Part shown: positions 15,221 through 24,345 of the stretch, piece by piece | Layout of the letters: each line of letters starts with the position of its first letter | Position numbering within the stretch: position 1 is the stretch's first letter | From: SIG714 sp045629725 | Lineage (GTDB): Bacteria > Bacillota > Clostridia > Oscillospirales > CAG-272 | DNA length: 64,000 nucleotides | Assembly (NCBI GenBank): GCA_045629725.1 | Contig: JAZQRT010000015.1 | Span: forward strand, 13,815-77,814 | Direction: 5' to 3' | Notes under the pieces: model-generated | The model's input: the letters and a program-made list of their open reading frames with translations, nothing else | The model's database searches: none | Told to the model about the DNA's origin: nothing | Translations under genes and position numbers: made by a program

Positions 15221-15242
15221 ATCTGCTTTAGAGCAGATTTTA
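15221..15242 (+). terminator. Weak hairpin after the CpsB-type gene
   Basis: ATCTGCT/AGCAGAT stem with a TTAG loop followed by TTTTAAG, 15 bases after the stop codon. Short, so only a possible terminator. Confidence 0.5.
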
Positions 15243-15305
15243 AGTATTATCAAAAAATGTAGAGAACGACATCCTCAAAAATGATATAAACCGAACGATA
15301 CGGAA

Positions 15306-15323
15306 AGTCGAGGACGCCTGTCC
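15306..15323 (-). repeat. 18-base dispersed repeat, copy A
   Basis: The complement of 15306-15323 reads GGACAGGCGTCCTCGACT and is found again, exactly, at 49521-49538. It includes a GGAC/GTCC mini-palindrome. Both copies are intergenic and close to a long hairpin. Confidence 0.6.
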
Positions 15324-15335
15324 ATACAAAAAAAT

Positions 15336-15376
15336 AAAAAGCACTTGCGGATATACTCCTCCCGCAAGTGCTTTTT
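15336..15376. terminator. Strong bidirectional hairpin in the gap between cpsB and hisIE
   Basis: Fifteen-base perfect stem AAAAAGCACTTGCGG (15336-15350) with its complement at 15362-15376, flanked by A- and T-runs. It can terminate transcription from either side. The gap 15207-15554 also holds an AAAACTTTTTT palindrome at 15467-15491, a type of intergenic repeat common in Clostridia, but no gene that I believe. Confidence 0.8.
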
Positions 15377-15513
15377 ATTATACCGTCATCAAGCCGCTCC
15401 CCTACCACAAATAATGGATAGCGGCACTCACAAATATAAATTTCCTTTTTATAAAGTTTTTTGATCAAAACTTTTTTACAAAAAAGTTTTGTGGGATTCG
15501 GGGCAACACCCTG

Positions 15514-15545
15514 AAAAAAGGGAGATTTTTACAAAAAGCTCCCCC
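15514..15545 (-). terminator. Terminator of the his operon
   Basis: Minus-strand GGGAG/CTCCC stem with a 14-base AT-rich loop followed by TTTTTTC, about 12 bases after the hisIE stop. Confidence 0.7.
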
Positions 15546-15554
15546 TTAAAAATA

Positions 15555-16205
15555 TTACTTCGTCATTTTTTCCTGTTTCACTTTGTGGTCGATAACGTGG
15601 CGGCTTGCAAGCTCGTCATGAATGTCCTCAAGGGAAATTCCCATCTGCACCATCATTACCATTACGTGATATGCAAGGTCTGCAATCTCGTAGATCGTTT
15701 CCTTTTTATCATCAGCCTTGGCAGCAATGATGACCTCGGTCGTTTCCTCTCCAACCTTTTTGAGTATCTTATCAATTCCTTTTTCAAAAAGATACGTAGT
15801 ATACGAGCCTTCCTTTTTCTCGGTCTTTCTGCCCTTAAGAAGCTCCATAAGCCCTTCAAGAGAGAATGAGTGAAGCTCCTCGCTTTCCCAAATGGGATTT
15901 TCAAAGCATGAAAACGTGCCGAGGTGACACGCAGGACCCTGAGGCTCTACTTCAACCGTAAGAGCGTCCTTGTCGCAGTCCGCAGTGATGGAAACCACCT
16001 TCTGATAGTTTCCGCTTGTTTCACCCTTTAGCCACAATTCTTGGCGTGAGCGGCTCCAGAAGCAGGTAAGTCCCTTCTCCATTGTAATTTCAAGGCTTTC
16101 GCGGTTCATATATGCAAGGGTCAATACCTTTTTTGATCTTGTATCTACTACAATGGCAGGAATAAGACCCTTTTCGTCAAATTTAAGTTCGTCTATGTTG
16201 ATCAC
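15555..16205 (-). CDS. hisIE: Bifunctional phosphoribosyl-AMP cyclohydrolase/phosphoribosyl-ATP pyrophosphatase
   Basis: 216 residues, a normal HisIE fusion for steps 2 and 3 of histidine synthesis. The N-terminal HisI domain shows ZBD residues in FWSRSRQELWLKGETSG, DCDKDALTVEVEPQGPACHLG and the cysteine-containing CHLGTFSCF. The C-terminal HisE domain (from about residue 125) has the KKVGEETTEVIIAAK and IADLAYHVMVMM helices. The start is a GTG at 16205 with AGGAGA eight bases upstream. It is the last gene of the his operon, 18 bases after hisF. Confidence 0.95.
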   Translation of the reverse strand: MINIDELKFDEKGLIPAIVVDTRSKKVLTLAYMNRESLEITMEKGLTCFWSRSRQELWLKGETSGNYQKVVSITADCDKDALTVEVEPQGPACHLGTFSCFENPIWESEELHSFSLEGLMELLKGRKTEKKEGSYTTYLFEKGIDKILKKVGEETTEVIIAAKADDKKETIYEIADLAYHVMVMMVQMGISLEDIHDELASRHVIDHKVKQEKMTK

Positions 16206-16223
16206 TGTAATCTCTCCTTTGCC

Positions 16224-16982
16224 TTAAAGTCTGACGTTTATACCGTCCGCTTTAAGCTTTTCTTTTAGTTCTTTAATATTTACCTCACCGAAGTGGAATA
16301 TTGATGCCGCAAGTCCTGCATCAACAAGCGGAAGCGCGCGGAACAGCTCTGTGAAATGCTCCATATTTCCCGCACCGCCCGATGCGATAACAGGAACGGA
16401 AACTGCATTTGAAACCTTATCCAGCATCTCAAGATCAAATCCGTTCTTCACGCCGTCGGTATCGATGGAATTGAGCACCACCTCGCCCGCGCCCGAGCCA
16501 ACACATCTTTTTATCCACTCGATTGCTTCCATACCCGTGTTTTCACGTCCGCCCTTGGAAAAAACGCGGAAAACTCCGTCAACTCTTTTGACGTCTGCGG
16601 AAATTACAACGCACTGGTCGCCGTAACGCTTAGCAGCCTCGGGAATAAGCTCGGGATTTCTTATTGCTCCCGAATTGACGCTGACCTTATCGGCACCGCA
16701 CTTAAGCACTCTGTCAAAATCCTCAAGGGTATTGATACCGCCCCCAACCGTAAGGGGAATAAATACCTCTGATGCTGTTTTGGTAAGTATATCGGTAAAA
16801 AGACGCCTGCCCTCGCTTGAAGCGGTTATATCATAAAATACAAGCTCGTCAGCGCCGTTTGCACTATAATATTTTGCAAGCTCCACAGGATTTGAAACGT
16901 CGCGAAGCCCTGCAAAATTGACACCCTTTACCACTCTGCCGTCCTTTACGTCAAGACAGGGGATTATTCTTTTAGTTACCAT
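16224..16982 (-). CDS. hisF: Imidazole glycerol phosphate synthase, cyclase subunit
   Basis: 252 residues. HisF forms imidazole glycerol phosphate and AICAR from PRFAR using ammonia supplied by HisH. The catalytic aspartates are in IPCLDVKDGRVVKG at the start and in VISADVKRVDG. The two phosphate-binding loops are seen in LTVGGGI and IASGGAGN. Its start overlaps the hisA stop by 11 bases, indicating coupled translation. Confidence 0.97.
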   Translation of the reverse strand: MVTKRIIPCLDVKDGRVVKGVNFAGLRDVSNPVELAKYYSANGADELVFYDITASSEGRRLFTDILTKTASEVFIPLTVGGGINTLEDFDRVLKCGADKVSVNSGAIRNPELIPEAAKRYGDQCVVISADVKRVDGVFRVFSKGGRENTGMEAIEWIKRCVGSGAGEVVLNSIDTDGVKNGFDLEMLDKVSNAVSVPVIASGGAGNMEHFTELFRALPLVDAGLAASIFHFGEVNIKELKEKLKADGINVRL

Positions 16983-17691
16983 TTGCCACCTCGATCGCTT
17001 CTTTTATGGAAATTGCGCCTGTATAATACGCCTTACCGATGATAGCTCCGTAGATTCCAAGGTCTGTAAGACGCTTTACGTCATCAATGGAAGAAACACC
17101 GCCCGATGCTATAAGATCTATCTTAAATCTTTCGGACAGCTCGCGGTAAAGCGCATGGTTTGTGCCCATCATTGCTCCGTCCTTTGAAATATCAGTACAG
17201 ATTATAGTCTTTACGCCAATGGACTCCATATCGGCGCAGAAATCGTATATATCGGTGTTTGAGGTTTCCGTCCACCCCTTGACCGCTATCTTTCCGTCCT
17301 TTATATCAGCACCAACAGCGATCTTCTCTCCGTATTTTTCAAGAGCCGCAAGGAGAAATGTTCTGTCATTCAGCGCCGCAGTTCCGAGAATCACTCTTGA
17401 AACACCGGAGGAAAGATACGTATCAACTGTTTCCATAGAGCGGATACCGCCTCCAACCTCCGTAAAAAGCCCCGATACGGCTATTATTTTCTTTATCACT
17501 TCAATATTCGGTGTTTTGCCGCTTTTTGCTCCCTCAAGGTCAACAAGATGGAGATATTTCGCACCCGATGCGGCAAAATCAAGAGCAATTTCTTCAGGCT
17601 TGTCGCTATAAACGGTGATCTTGTTATAGTCACCCTTATAAAGTCTGACTGCTTTGCCCTCATACAGATCTATTGCAGGAAATATATTCAT
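16972..17691 (-). CDS. hisA: ProFAR isomerase
   Basis: 239 residues, a half-barrel duplication related to HisF. It isomerises ProFAR to PRFAR. The catalytic aspartates are in FPAIDLYEGKAVRLYKGD and in IICTDISKDGAM. The phosphate loops VGGGIR and IASGGVSS are present. It starts 1 base after the hisH stop and overlaps hisF at its end. Confidence 0.96.
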   Translation of the reverse strand: MNIFPAIDLYEGKAVRLYKGDYNKITVYSDKPEEIALDFAASGAKYLHLVDLEGAKSGKTPNIEVIKKIIAVSGLFTEVGGGIRSMETVDTYLSSGVSRVILGTAALNDRTFLLAALEKYGEKIAVGADIKDGKIAVKGWTETSNTDIYDFCADMESIGVKTIICTDISKDGAMMGTNHALYRELSERFKIDLIASGGVSSIDDVKRLTDLGIYGAIIGKAYYTGAISIKEAIEVANGN

Positions 17692-17692
17692 C

Positions 17693-18310
17693 CTATGCCT
17701 CCAATTCGCAAAAAGCCTTCAGTATTTTAAGTCCCACCTCACCGCTCTTTTCGGGATGGAACTGGCATCCGAATACGTTACCCTTGGCTACTGCCGCCGT
17801 AAGAGTTGCGCCGTATTCGGTAACGGCAATAGTATTTTCCGTGCACTGTGCCCCATGGAAGGAATGCACGAAGTATACGAAATCACCGTCGTTTATATAT
17901 TTGAAAATGGGACTTTTTTCGCCCGTGAGCTTGAGAGCATTCCAACCGATATGGGGAATTTTAAGCGCCTCGGGAATTGAATCCTTTATGGGAACGATCA
18001 CGCCGGGGATAAGCCCCAGACCCTCGTGTTCGCCGTATTCATACCCCTTTTCAAGAAGGAGCTGCATTCCAAGACAAATTCCAAGAAGCGGCTTACCGCT
18101 CTGTGCCATTTCCTTTACAAACTCAGAAAGCCCCGAGTCACGCAGCTTTTTGGCGGCGTCGCCAAAGGCACCTACCCCCGGAAGGATTATCTTATCTGCG
18201 CTTTTCAGCACCTCTTTATCGGACGTTACAACACTTTCCGCCCCAATAGCGTTAAGAGAGCATTTCAGCGAAAAAAGGTTGCCAACACCGTAATCAACTA
18301 TTGCAACCAT
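17693..18310 (-). CDS. hisH: Imidazole glycerol phosphate synthase, glutamine amidotransferase subunit
   Basis: 205 residues from the ATG at 18310; the frame also opens with a TTG one codon earlier. This class I glutaminase supplies ammonia to HisF. The nucleophilic cysteine is in LLGICLGMQLL, and the His/Glu of the triad are in CQFHPEKSG. The N-terminal IVDYGVGNLFSL is typical. Its ATG overlaps the hisB stop in TGATG. Confidence 0.96.
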   Translation of the reverse strand: MVAIVDYGVGNLFSLKCSLNAIGAESVVTSDKEVLKSADKIILPGVGAFGDAAKKLRDSGLSEFVKEMAQSGKPLLGICLGMQLLLEKGYEYGEHEGLGLIPGVIVPIKDSIPEALKIPHIGWNALKLTGEKSPIFKYINDGDFVYFVHSFHGAQCTENTIAVTEYGATLTAAVAKGNVFGCQFHPEKSGEVGLKILKAFCELEA

Positions 18311-18897
18311 CAAAGAGCTCCCTTCGTTGAGGGTATTTCGTCTGCAAAATCGGGATCAATTTTCACAGCCGCTCTGATAGCTCTTGCAACTGACTTAAAT
18401 GCGCCTTCGATTATGTGATGAGAATTTTTTCCATCAAGCTGCTTTATGTGGAGAGTCACTCCAGCATTTCTGACAAAGCCAAGGAAAAACTCCTCTACAA
18501 GCTCCGTATCAAAATCTCCAACCTTTTCAGTAGGAATCTCAAGACCGTATCCAAGATAATCCCTTCCCGAAAAATCAACCGCGGAAAGTATGAGAGCCTC
18601 GTCCATGGGAAGGATCATGCTTCCGTATCTGACGATTCCCTTCTTATCTCCAAGACACTCGCGGAATGCCTTTCCAAGACAGATGCCGATATCCTCTGCA
18701 GAGTGGTGATAATCCACCTGTGTATCGCCGTCACACTTAACCGTCAGATCAAATCTACCGTGGGAGGCAAAAAGAGTGAGCATATGATCGAGAAAACCAA
18801 CCCCTGTCCCGATATCCGACTTGCCCTTACCGTCTATGTTAAGGCTTATATATATCTTTGTTTCGTTCGTGTTTCTTTCAAATTCACAAGCTCTCAT
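18310..18897 (-). CDS. hisB: Imidazoleglycerol-phosphate dehydratase
   Basis: 195 residues, the monofunctional form; there is no fused histidinol-phosphatase domain. The enzyme dehydrates IGP to imidazole acetol phosphate using two manganese ions. The histidine-rich metal motifs are GFLDHMLTLFASHG, DYHHSAEDIGI and a C-terminal NSHHIIE. It overlaps hisC by 14 bases. Because this protein has no phosphatase part, histidinol-phosphate hydrolysis must come from another gene. Confidence 0.97.
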   Translation of the reverse strand: MRACEFERNTNETKIYISLNIDGKGKSDIGTGVGFLDHMLTLFASHGRFDLTVKCDGDTQVDYHHSAEDIGICLGKAFRECLGDKKGIVRYGSMILPMDEALILSAVDFSGRDYLGYGLEIPTEKVGDFDTELVEEFFLGFVRNAGVTLHIKQLDGKNSHHIIEGAFKSVARAIRAAVKIDPDFADEIPSTKGAL

Positions 18898-19957
18898 TGT
18901 TTTCCTCCAAAATCTCGGAAAGTGCTCCTATCAGCTTTTCCATCTGCTCGGCACTTCCAATTGTTATTCTGTTATAATCGGCAATACGTTTGTCCTTGAA
19001 ATGGCGGACAAGTATGCCTTTTTTTCTAAGCTCAAGGTATATTTTCTCTCCATCAAATTTCGGGTGCTTTGCAAATACGAAATTTGTCAGAGAATCCGTA
19101 AACTCAAACCCAAGTCTTGAAAGCTCCCTCTTTGTCCATTCACGATTTTCAATAATGGTTCGGCAATTTTTTCTTGTTACGTCCTCGTTTTTGAACATAG
19201 CCTCTCCGACTGCCGCCGTCATTCCGTCAATGTTATATGGATTTGTGGAATATTTTACGGTATTAAGATCAACGATAAGCTCCTGACATCCGACTCCGAA
19301 TCCGAGTCTTGCACCTGCCATTGACCTTGATTTTGAAAAGGTCTGTGTCACAAGAAGATTATCGTATTTGTCAACAAGGGACACCGCGCTTTCAGCACCG
19401 AAATCAACGTATGCCTCGTCGATCACCACAATATTATCGGGATTATGCTTCAATATATCCTCAATTTCGGAAAGCGAAAGAACAAGCCCTGTTGGAGCGT
19501 TGGGATTAGCGATAAATATTGTACCGCCTGCGTTATAATAATCCTCGGGCGCGATAGTGAAATCATCCCTCAAAGGAATGATCTTCTTCTCTATCCCATA
19601 AAGATCGGCAAAGACCTTATAAAATCCATAGGTTATATCTGCAAAAACTGCGGGAGTATCCCCGTCACAAAACGCCATGAATGCAAAATTGAGTATTTCG
19701 TCCGAGCCGTTGGTCATGAGTATTTTTTCACTTCCAACTCCCAGCACCTCGGATGCCGCTTTTACAAGAGCGGTACATTCGGGATCGGGATAAAGCATTA
19801 ATTTTGAGAATGCCTCATCAAGCGCCTCACGGCACGCCGCAGGTGGCGAAAAGGGCGACTCGTTTGTATTGAGCTTTATATATTTCATGTCCTTCGGTTG
19901 TTCACCAGGGATATAGGGTATGAGTTTTGATAATTTTTTACTTAAATAACGGCTCAT
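18884..19957 (-). CDS. hisC: Histidinol-phosphate aminotransferase
   Basis: 357 residues, normal length for this PLP-dependent class II aminotransferase. Motifs seen: KLNTNESPFSPP near the N-terminus, NPNAPTG, VVIDEAYVDF, and the PLP lysine in TFSKSRSMAGARLGF. It makes L-histidinol phosphate from imidazole acetol phosphate. Its start overlaps the hisD stop by one base. Confidence 0.95.
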   Translation of the reverse strand: MSRYLSKKLSKLIPYIPGEQPKDMKYIKLNTNESPFSPPAACREALDEAFSKLMLYPDPECTALVKAASEVLGVGSEKILMTNGSDEILNFAFMAFCDGDTPAVFADITYGFYKVFADLYGIEKKIIPLRDDFTIAPEDYYNAGGTIFIANPNAPTGLVLSLSEIEDILKHNPDNIVVIDEAYVDFGAESAVSLVDKYDNLLVTQTFSKSRSMAGARLGFGVGCQELIVDLNTVKYSTNPYNIDGMTAAVGEAMFKNEDVTRKNCRTIIENREWTKRELSRLGFEFTDSLTNFVFAKHPKFDGEKIYLELRKKGILVRHFKDKRIADYNRITIGSAEQMEKLIGALSEILEENNESL

Positions 19958-21234
19958 TATTTATCCTCTATGCGTACCACCGCGCTCTTGGCATGGGCTG
20001 TAAGTCCTTCCTTGGTTGCAAAATACGCAACGTCCCTTGCAACCTTCTCAAGCGCCTCTGCGGTATAGTACGTGTACTGTGTCTTCTTTACAAAATCGTC
20101 AACGGAAAGAGGACTTGCAAACTTAGCGCTTCCGCTTGTGGGAAGTGTGTGGTTGGGTCCTGCAAAATAATCTCCAAGGGCCTCGGGACAGTTTCTTCCC
20201 ATGAAAATGGATCCTGCATGGCGAATAGAATCAAGATAATCAAAGGGATTATCCACACAAAGCTCAAGATGCTCGGGAGCGATCTCGTTTGATATCTCGA
20301 TAGCAAGTGAAAGGTCGGGAGCAACGATTATTTTTCCGTTATTGTCAATAGATGCTCTTGCGATCTCATGTCTTTCAAGAAGGGGTATCTGACGCTCAAG
20401 CTCAGCTGATACCGCCTCGGCAAGCTCATATGAGTCCGTAACGAGCACCGCACTTGCCATTTTATCATGCTCTGCCTGAGAAAGAAGGTCTGCGGCAACA
20501 TGGCACGGGTTACTCTTTCCGTCTGCAAGAACAAGTATCTCACTGGGACCTGCAACCATATCTATGGACACGATTCCATATACCTGACGCTTTGCCTCCG
20601 CAACGTATGCGTTTCCGGGGCCCACTATCTTGTCAACCTTCGGGATACTCTTTGTACCGTAGGCAAGAGCCGCGATCGCCTGAGCACCGCCAACCTTGAA
20701 TATCTTGTCAACTCCCGCGATTTTCGCTGCTGTGAGAATTACGGGATTTACTTTTCCGTTTTTCATGGGTGGTGTAACCATGAAAAGCTCGGGAACTCCC
20801 GCTATTTTTGCGGGAATTGCATCCATGAGGACTGTTGAGGGATATGCCGCTGTGCCGCCGGGTACGTAAAGCCCCGCACGGTCAACCGCCGTTACCTTCT
20901 GCCCTGTCACGATGCCCTTTTCGTCATTTATTATAAAGCTGTTTCTTACCTGCTTTTGATGGAACTTACGTATATTTGCCGCCGCTTTTTCAAGTATTGC
21001 CTTGAATTCATCGTCAACCTCCGAATACGCCTCCTCGATCTCCTCAGTACTTACAAGAATGGAATCGAGCTTTGCTCCGTCAAATTTTTCGGTGTAACTA
21101 AGAAGCGCCGCATCACCGTTTTTTCTTACGTCATATATAATATCCGCCACAACATCGCTGACGTTTGCGGTAGGCACTTCTCTTGCAAATATATCTGAAT
21201 TTGCAACCTCACCGTATTTCAAAATCTTTATCAT
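19957..21234 (-). CDS. hisD: Histidinol dehydrogenase
   Basis: 425 residues. This zinc- and NAD-dependent enzyme oxidises histidinol to histidine in two steps. Conserved stretches are DRAGLYVPGGTAAYPSTVLM, VGPGNAYVAEAKRQVYG, DMVAGPSEILVLAD, LLSQAEHD (zinc ligands) and GPNHTLPTSGSA. It overlaps hisG by 4 bases (ATGA). Confidence 0.97.
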   Translation of the reverse strand: MIKILKYGEVANSDIFAREVPTANVSDVVADIIYDVRKNGDAALLSYTEKFDGAKLDSILVSTEEIEEAYSEVDDEFKAILEKAAANIRKFHQKQVRNSFIINDEKGIVTGQKVTAVDRAGLYVPGGTAAYPSTVLMDAIPAKIAGVPELFMVTPPMKNGKVNPVILTAAKIAGVDKIFKVGGAQAIAALAYGTKSIPKVDKIVGPGNAYVAEAKRQVYGIVSIDMVAGPSEILVLADGKSNPCHVAADLLSQAEHDKMASAVLVTDSYELAEAVSAELERQIPLLERHEIARASIDNNGKIIVAPDLSLAIEISNEIAPEHLELCVDNPFDYLDSIRHAGSIFMGRNCPEALGDYFAGPNHTLPTSGSAKFASPLSVDDFVKKTQYTYYTAEALEKVARDVAYFATKEGLTAHAKSAVVRIEDK

Positions 21235-21869
21235 TTTCCCGTCACCTCGGAATCAATCTGCTCTTTAAGACTCTTTACGAGTCTCTCAATCTGTTCATTC
21301 TTGAACTTAAATCCCGATTTATTGGCAATAAGTCTTGCACTGATCGGAATTACCGTCTCAATGACCTCAAGATCATTTTCCTTGAGAGTCGTTCCCGTTT
21401 CAACGATATCAACGATAACGTCGGAAAGTCCGAGAATGGGGGCGAGCTCAATGGAGCCATTAAGATGTATAATGTCTATATCTCTGCCAAGTCCGGCATA
21501 ATACTGACCTGCTATATTTGAAAACTTCGTTGCAACGCGAAGACATCTGCTCTGATCATCGCGAAATCCCTTTTTAGCAGCAACCGCCATACGGCATCTT
21601 CCCGTTTTAAGATCAAGAAGCTCATAAACGTCGGGACGGTATTCAAGAAGTATATCCTTACCCGCAACACCGATATCAGCGGCGCCTCTTTCAACGTATA
21701 TTGCAACATCAGAGGGCTTTACCCAAAAATATCTGACTCCCGCTTCCTCATTTTCAAATATAAGCTTTCTGTTATTTTCTCTGATGGAGGGACATTCAAA
21801 GCCCGCCTTTTCAAACATGGAGTATACCTTTTCTCCAAGTCTTCCCTTGGGAAGAGCAACGTTAAGCAT
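21231..21869 (-). CDS. hisG: ATP phosphoribosyltransferase, short catalytic subunit
   Basis: 212 residues from the ATG at 21869. A TTG at 21878 has a GGAG four bases upstream and is a real alternative. The protein is the short HisG form, lacking the C-terminal regulatory domain, which needs HisZ for activity. The gene pair hisZ-hisG here fits that. It starts MLNVALPKGRLGEKV and has the PRPP-binding loop region DIVETGTTLKENDLE. It catalyses the first committed step of histidine synthesis. Confidence 0.95.
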   Translation of the reverse strand: MLNVALPKGRLGEKVYSMFEKAGFECPSIRENNRKLIFENEEAGVRYFWVKPSDVAIYVERGAADIGVAGKDILLEYRPDVYELLDLKTGRCRMAVAAKKGFRDDQSRCLRVATKFSNIAGQYYAGLGRDIDIIHLNGSIELAPILGLSDVIVDIVETGTTLKENDLEVIETVIPISARLIANKSGFKFKNEQIERLVKSLKEQIDSEVTGK

Positions 21870-22983
21870 TGTCTTCAACTATCTCCACGCCCCTTTCTTT
21901 AAAACGTAAAAGCTGCTTATATCTGAGTTTTTCGGGTATTGACTTCTGAGCCATCACCGTTTTTCCGCTATCGGTAAGAAGCTTCACCGCAGCGTAAAGC
22001 GCACTGATATCCGCCTCGTCATCATAAAGTATCACCGTATCCACGTCGTACACATCTCTTTCAAAGGCAAGATTTGCAACAAGCTCGGGATATACGGCAA
22101 AGCCTATCGCTCCGCCTGTTTTTCCCATCTTACCAAGAAGCAGATCATACTGTCCTCCCGAAAGAATACTTGTTGGGATCCCCTCTACAAAGCCCTTGAA
22201 TACAAGTCCGTTATAATAATTCATATCATTTACAACTGAGAAGTCAATCCTTACCGATCCTGATGGAACGATTGCGGAAATATTTTCGGCAACGGACGCA
22301 AGATCGTCTATCTGACATCTTACATCTTCATCCGCAAAGGAAGAATAAAGCTTTTCAATTACCGCTTTCGGCTCTCCATAGGTGGAAATAAGCGTCTTTA
22401 TACCCTCTGCTGAAACGCCTTCAACTCCGTTCCTTTCAAGAACCTCATCAACACCGTGAAGATTTTTTTCTCCGATACACGATATAAGCTCTCGCTTTAC
22501 AGTATCTGAGATCTTAAGTGTATCAAACACCGCGGAAACGATTCCGAGATGGGATATATCAAGAACGTAGCTTTCCGAGATCTCGCCAAGGCTCTTTGCC
22601 GCAAGCATCAAAACCTCACACTTGCAGTATGTATCTATATTTCCGATACACTCAAGACCCACCTGCATTATTTCTTTAAAGCTTCCGTTATCACCGCTTC
22701 TGTATACCTTCTCATCATAATAAAGCTTCTGAACGTACTCGCCTGTATCTTTGCTGTTTTTAACAATGGACAGAGTAACGTCGGGCTTGAGTGCCATAAG
22801 CTTTCCGTTTTCCGTAAAGGTAATTATATGGTCGGATATGAGAAAGTTTTTGTTTTGAACATAAAGCTCATATTCCTCAAATTTGCTCATTCTGAACTGA
22901 GAGTATCCGAATTTACCGTAAAGACTGCGAAGCTTGAATACTGTTTTTTCATCACTCTTTAAAAGAGAGTTTTCTATCTTCAT
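21862..22983 (-). CDS. hisZ: ATP phosphoribosyltransferase regulatory subunit (HisRS paralogue)
   Basis: 373 residues. HisZ is a catalytically inactive relative of histidyl-tRNA synthetase that activates short HisG and mediates histidine feedback. The class II synthetase fold shows as LKPDVTLSIVK (motif 2 region), YDEKVYR and the C-terminal SGGQYDLLLGKMGKTGGAIGFAV. It overlaps hisG. It is the first gene of the his operon; GGAGG precedes the ATG and a GAAGG/CCTTC hairpin sits just before that site. No His T-box or His-rich leader peptide was seen. Confidence 0.93.
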   Translation of the reverse strand: MKIENSLLKSDEKTVFKLRSLYGKFGYSQFRMSKFEEYELYVQNKNFLISDHIITFTENGKLMALKPDVTLSIVKNSKDTGEYVQKLYYDEKVYRSGDNGSFKEIMQVGLECIGNIDTYCKCEVLMLAAKSLGEISESYVLDISHLGIVSAVFDTLKISDTVKRELISCIGEKNLHGVDEVLERNGVEGVSAEGIKTLISTYGEPKAVIEKLYSSFADEDVRCQIDDLASVAENISAIVPSGSVRIDFSVVNDMNYYNGLVFKGFVEGIPTSILSGGQYDLLLGKMGKTGGAIGFAVYPELVANLAFERDVYDVDTVILYDDEADISALYAAVKLLTDSGKTVMAQKSIPEKLRYKQLLRFKERGVEIVEDNA

Positions 22984-23102
22984 TTCATTCCTCCGAAGGC
23001 ATATACCTTCACATTCTGAGAATCATATTATTTATATAAATAAAAAGGAAGAGTTTTGCAAATCAAGGGCAAAAATCCCCCTATTTTCAAATGGTTTTCA
23101 AC

Positions 23103-23131
23103 ATTGTAGCACAGTGAAGTTTAATTGTCAA
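23103..23131 (-). promoter_or_regulatory. SigA promoter of the his operon
   Basis: TTGACA (complement of 23126-23131), 17-base spacer, TACAAT (complement of 23103-23108). The untranslated leader is about 115 bases. It faces away from the ilvE promoter, with the two -35 boxes 29 bases apart. Confidence 0.88.
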
Positions 23132-23160
23132 TAGTTTTTAAAAAAATTATAGAAAACCCC

Positions 23161-23189
23161 TTGACTTTAGCAAGGTAATGCGTTATAAT
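23161..23189 (+). promoter_or_regulatory. SigA promoter of ilvE
   Basis: TTGACT at 23161-23166, 17-base spacer, TATAAT at 23184-23189, about 70 bases before the ilvE ATG. Confidence 0.85.
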
Positions 23190-23262
23190 ATTTCTCAAAT
23201 TCGTCCAATAACGAAGTAATAATGATTTTGAAAATACGCTTTTTAAAGCGGTAGGAGATAAA

Positions 23263-24324
23263 ATGGATATAAAGATCATTAAAAATCACAATCCGAAAAC
23301 AATGCCTCCCGAAAACGAGTTGGGATTTGGCAAGGTTTTCTCAGACCATATGTTTATTATGGATTACGAAGCGGGCAAGGGTTGGTTCAACCACCGCATC
23401 GTTCCTTTTAGTTATATTACCATTCACCCTGCATCCACAGTCCTCCACTACGGAGCAGAAATATTTGAAGGACTCAAAGCGTACCGCACCGAGGACGGCG
23501 ACATTCAGCTTTTCAGACCCCGTGAAAACGCACGCCGTATGAATTCCTCCGCAGACCGCATGTGTCTGCCTCTTATTGATGAAGACGAATTCATGGAGAT
23601 CCTCACAACCTTTGTTGACCTTGAAAAAAATTGGGTTCCCCACTCCTTTGGAACATCCCTGTATCTTCGTCCGTTTATGTTCGGTAACGACGAGTCACTT
23701 GGTGTTCACACAGTTAAATACGCAACCTTTATGATAATTGCATCCCCCTCGGGAAGCTATTATGCAGAAGGCATCAACCCTGTTAAGATACTTATCGAAG
23801 ACGAGGACGTAAGAGCTGTTAAGGGCGGAACGGGATATACCAAGTGCGGCGGTAACTACGGAGCCTCCACAAGAGCCGGAGAGCGTGCAAGCAAGATGGG
23901 TTATTCTCAGGTACTTTGGCTTGACGGAGTTGAACGCAAATATATCGAAGAAGTGGGCGCCATGAACGTAATGTTCAAAATTGACGGTAAGATAGTGACA
24001 CCTGCTCTTACAGGCTCCATTCTTCCCGGTATTACGAGAAAATCCTGTATTGAGGTGCTTCGTGACAAGGGCTATACTGTGGAAGAACGTCTCCTCAGCG
24101 TTGATGAGCTTATCTCAGCTCTTGAAAACGGAACTCTTGAAGAAGCATGGGGATGCGGAACCGCTGCGGTGGTTTCTCCCATTGGTAAGCTTTGCTATAA
24201 GGGCCGTGAATACACTGTAAACGGTGGAAACATCGGTGAAGTTACCGCTGATCTTTACTCCACTCTCACCTCTATCCAGTGGGGAAAGACGGAGGATAAA
24301 TACGGCTGGATACTTAAAGTTTAA
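23263..24324 (+). CDS. ilvE: Branched-chain amino acid aminotransferase
   Basis: 353 residues, class IV PLP aminotransferase of the longer BCAT type. It performs the last step of Ile, Leu and Val synthesis. Motifs seen: the YGAEIFEGLKAYR block, the PLP lysine in GGTGYTKCGGNYGAS, the VLWLDGVERKYIEEVGAMN glutamate region, and GTAAVVSPIG. GGAG lies ahead of the ATG. It is transcribed alone, ahead of the leu/ilv operon, which has its own promoter and T-box 90 bases downstream. Confidence 0.96.
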   Translation: MDIKIIKNHNPKTMPPENELGFGKVFSDHMFIMDYEAGKGWFNHRIVPFSYITIHPASTVLHYGAEIFEGLKAYRTEDGDIQLFRPRENARRMNSSADRMCLPLIDEDEFMEILTTFVDLEKNWVPHSFGTSLYLRPFMFGNDESLGVHTVKYATFMIIASPSGSYYAEGINPVKILIEDEDVRAVKGGTGYTKCGGNYGASTRAGERASKMGYSQVLWLDGVERKYIEEVGAMNVMFKIDGKIVTPALTGSILPGITRKSCIEVLRDKGYTVEERLLSVDELISALENGTLEEAWGCGTAAVVSPIGKLCYKGREYTVNGGNIGEVTADLYSTLTSIQWGKTEDKYGWILKV

Positions 24325-24345
24325 AATCGGAAATATACAATAAAA

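Noticed and set aside
15250..15468. 72-codon minus-strand frame between cpsB and hisIE
   Set aside because: It runs through the 15-base terminator hairpin and the 18-base repeat; no ribosome-binding site.
22984..23102. Histidine leader peptide or His T-box before hisZ
   Set aside because: No run of His codons; the only tiny frame (ATG ATT CTC AGA ATG TGA) lacks His, and no T-box core sequence is present.
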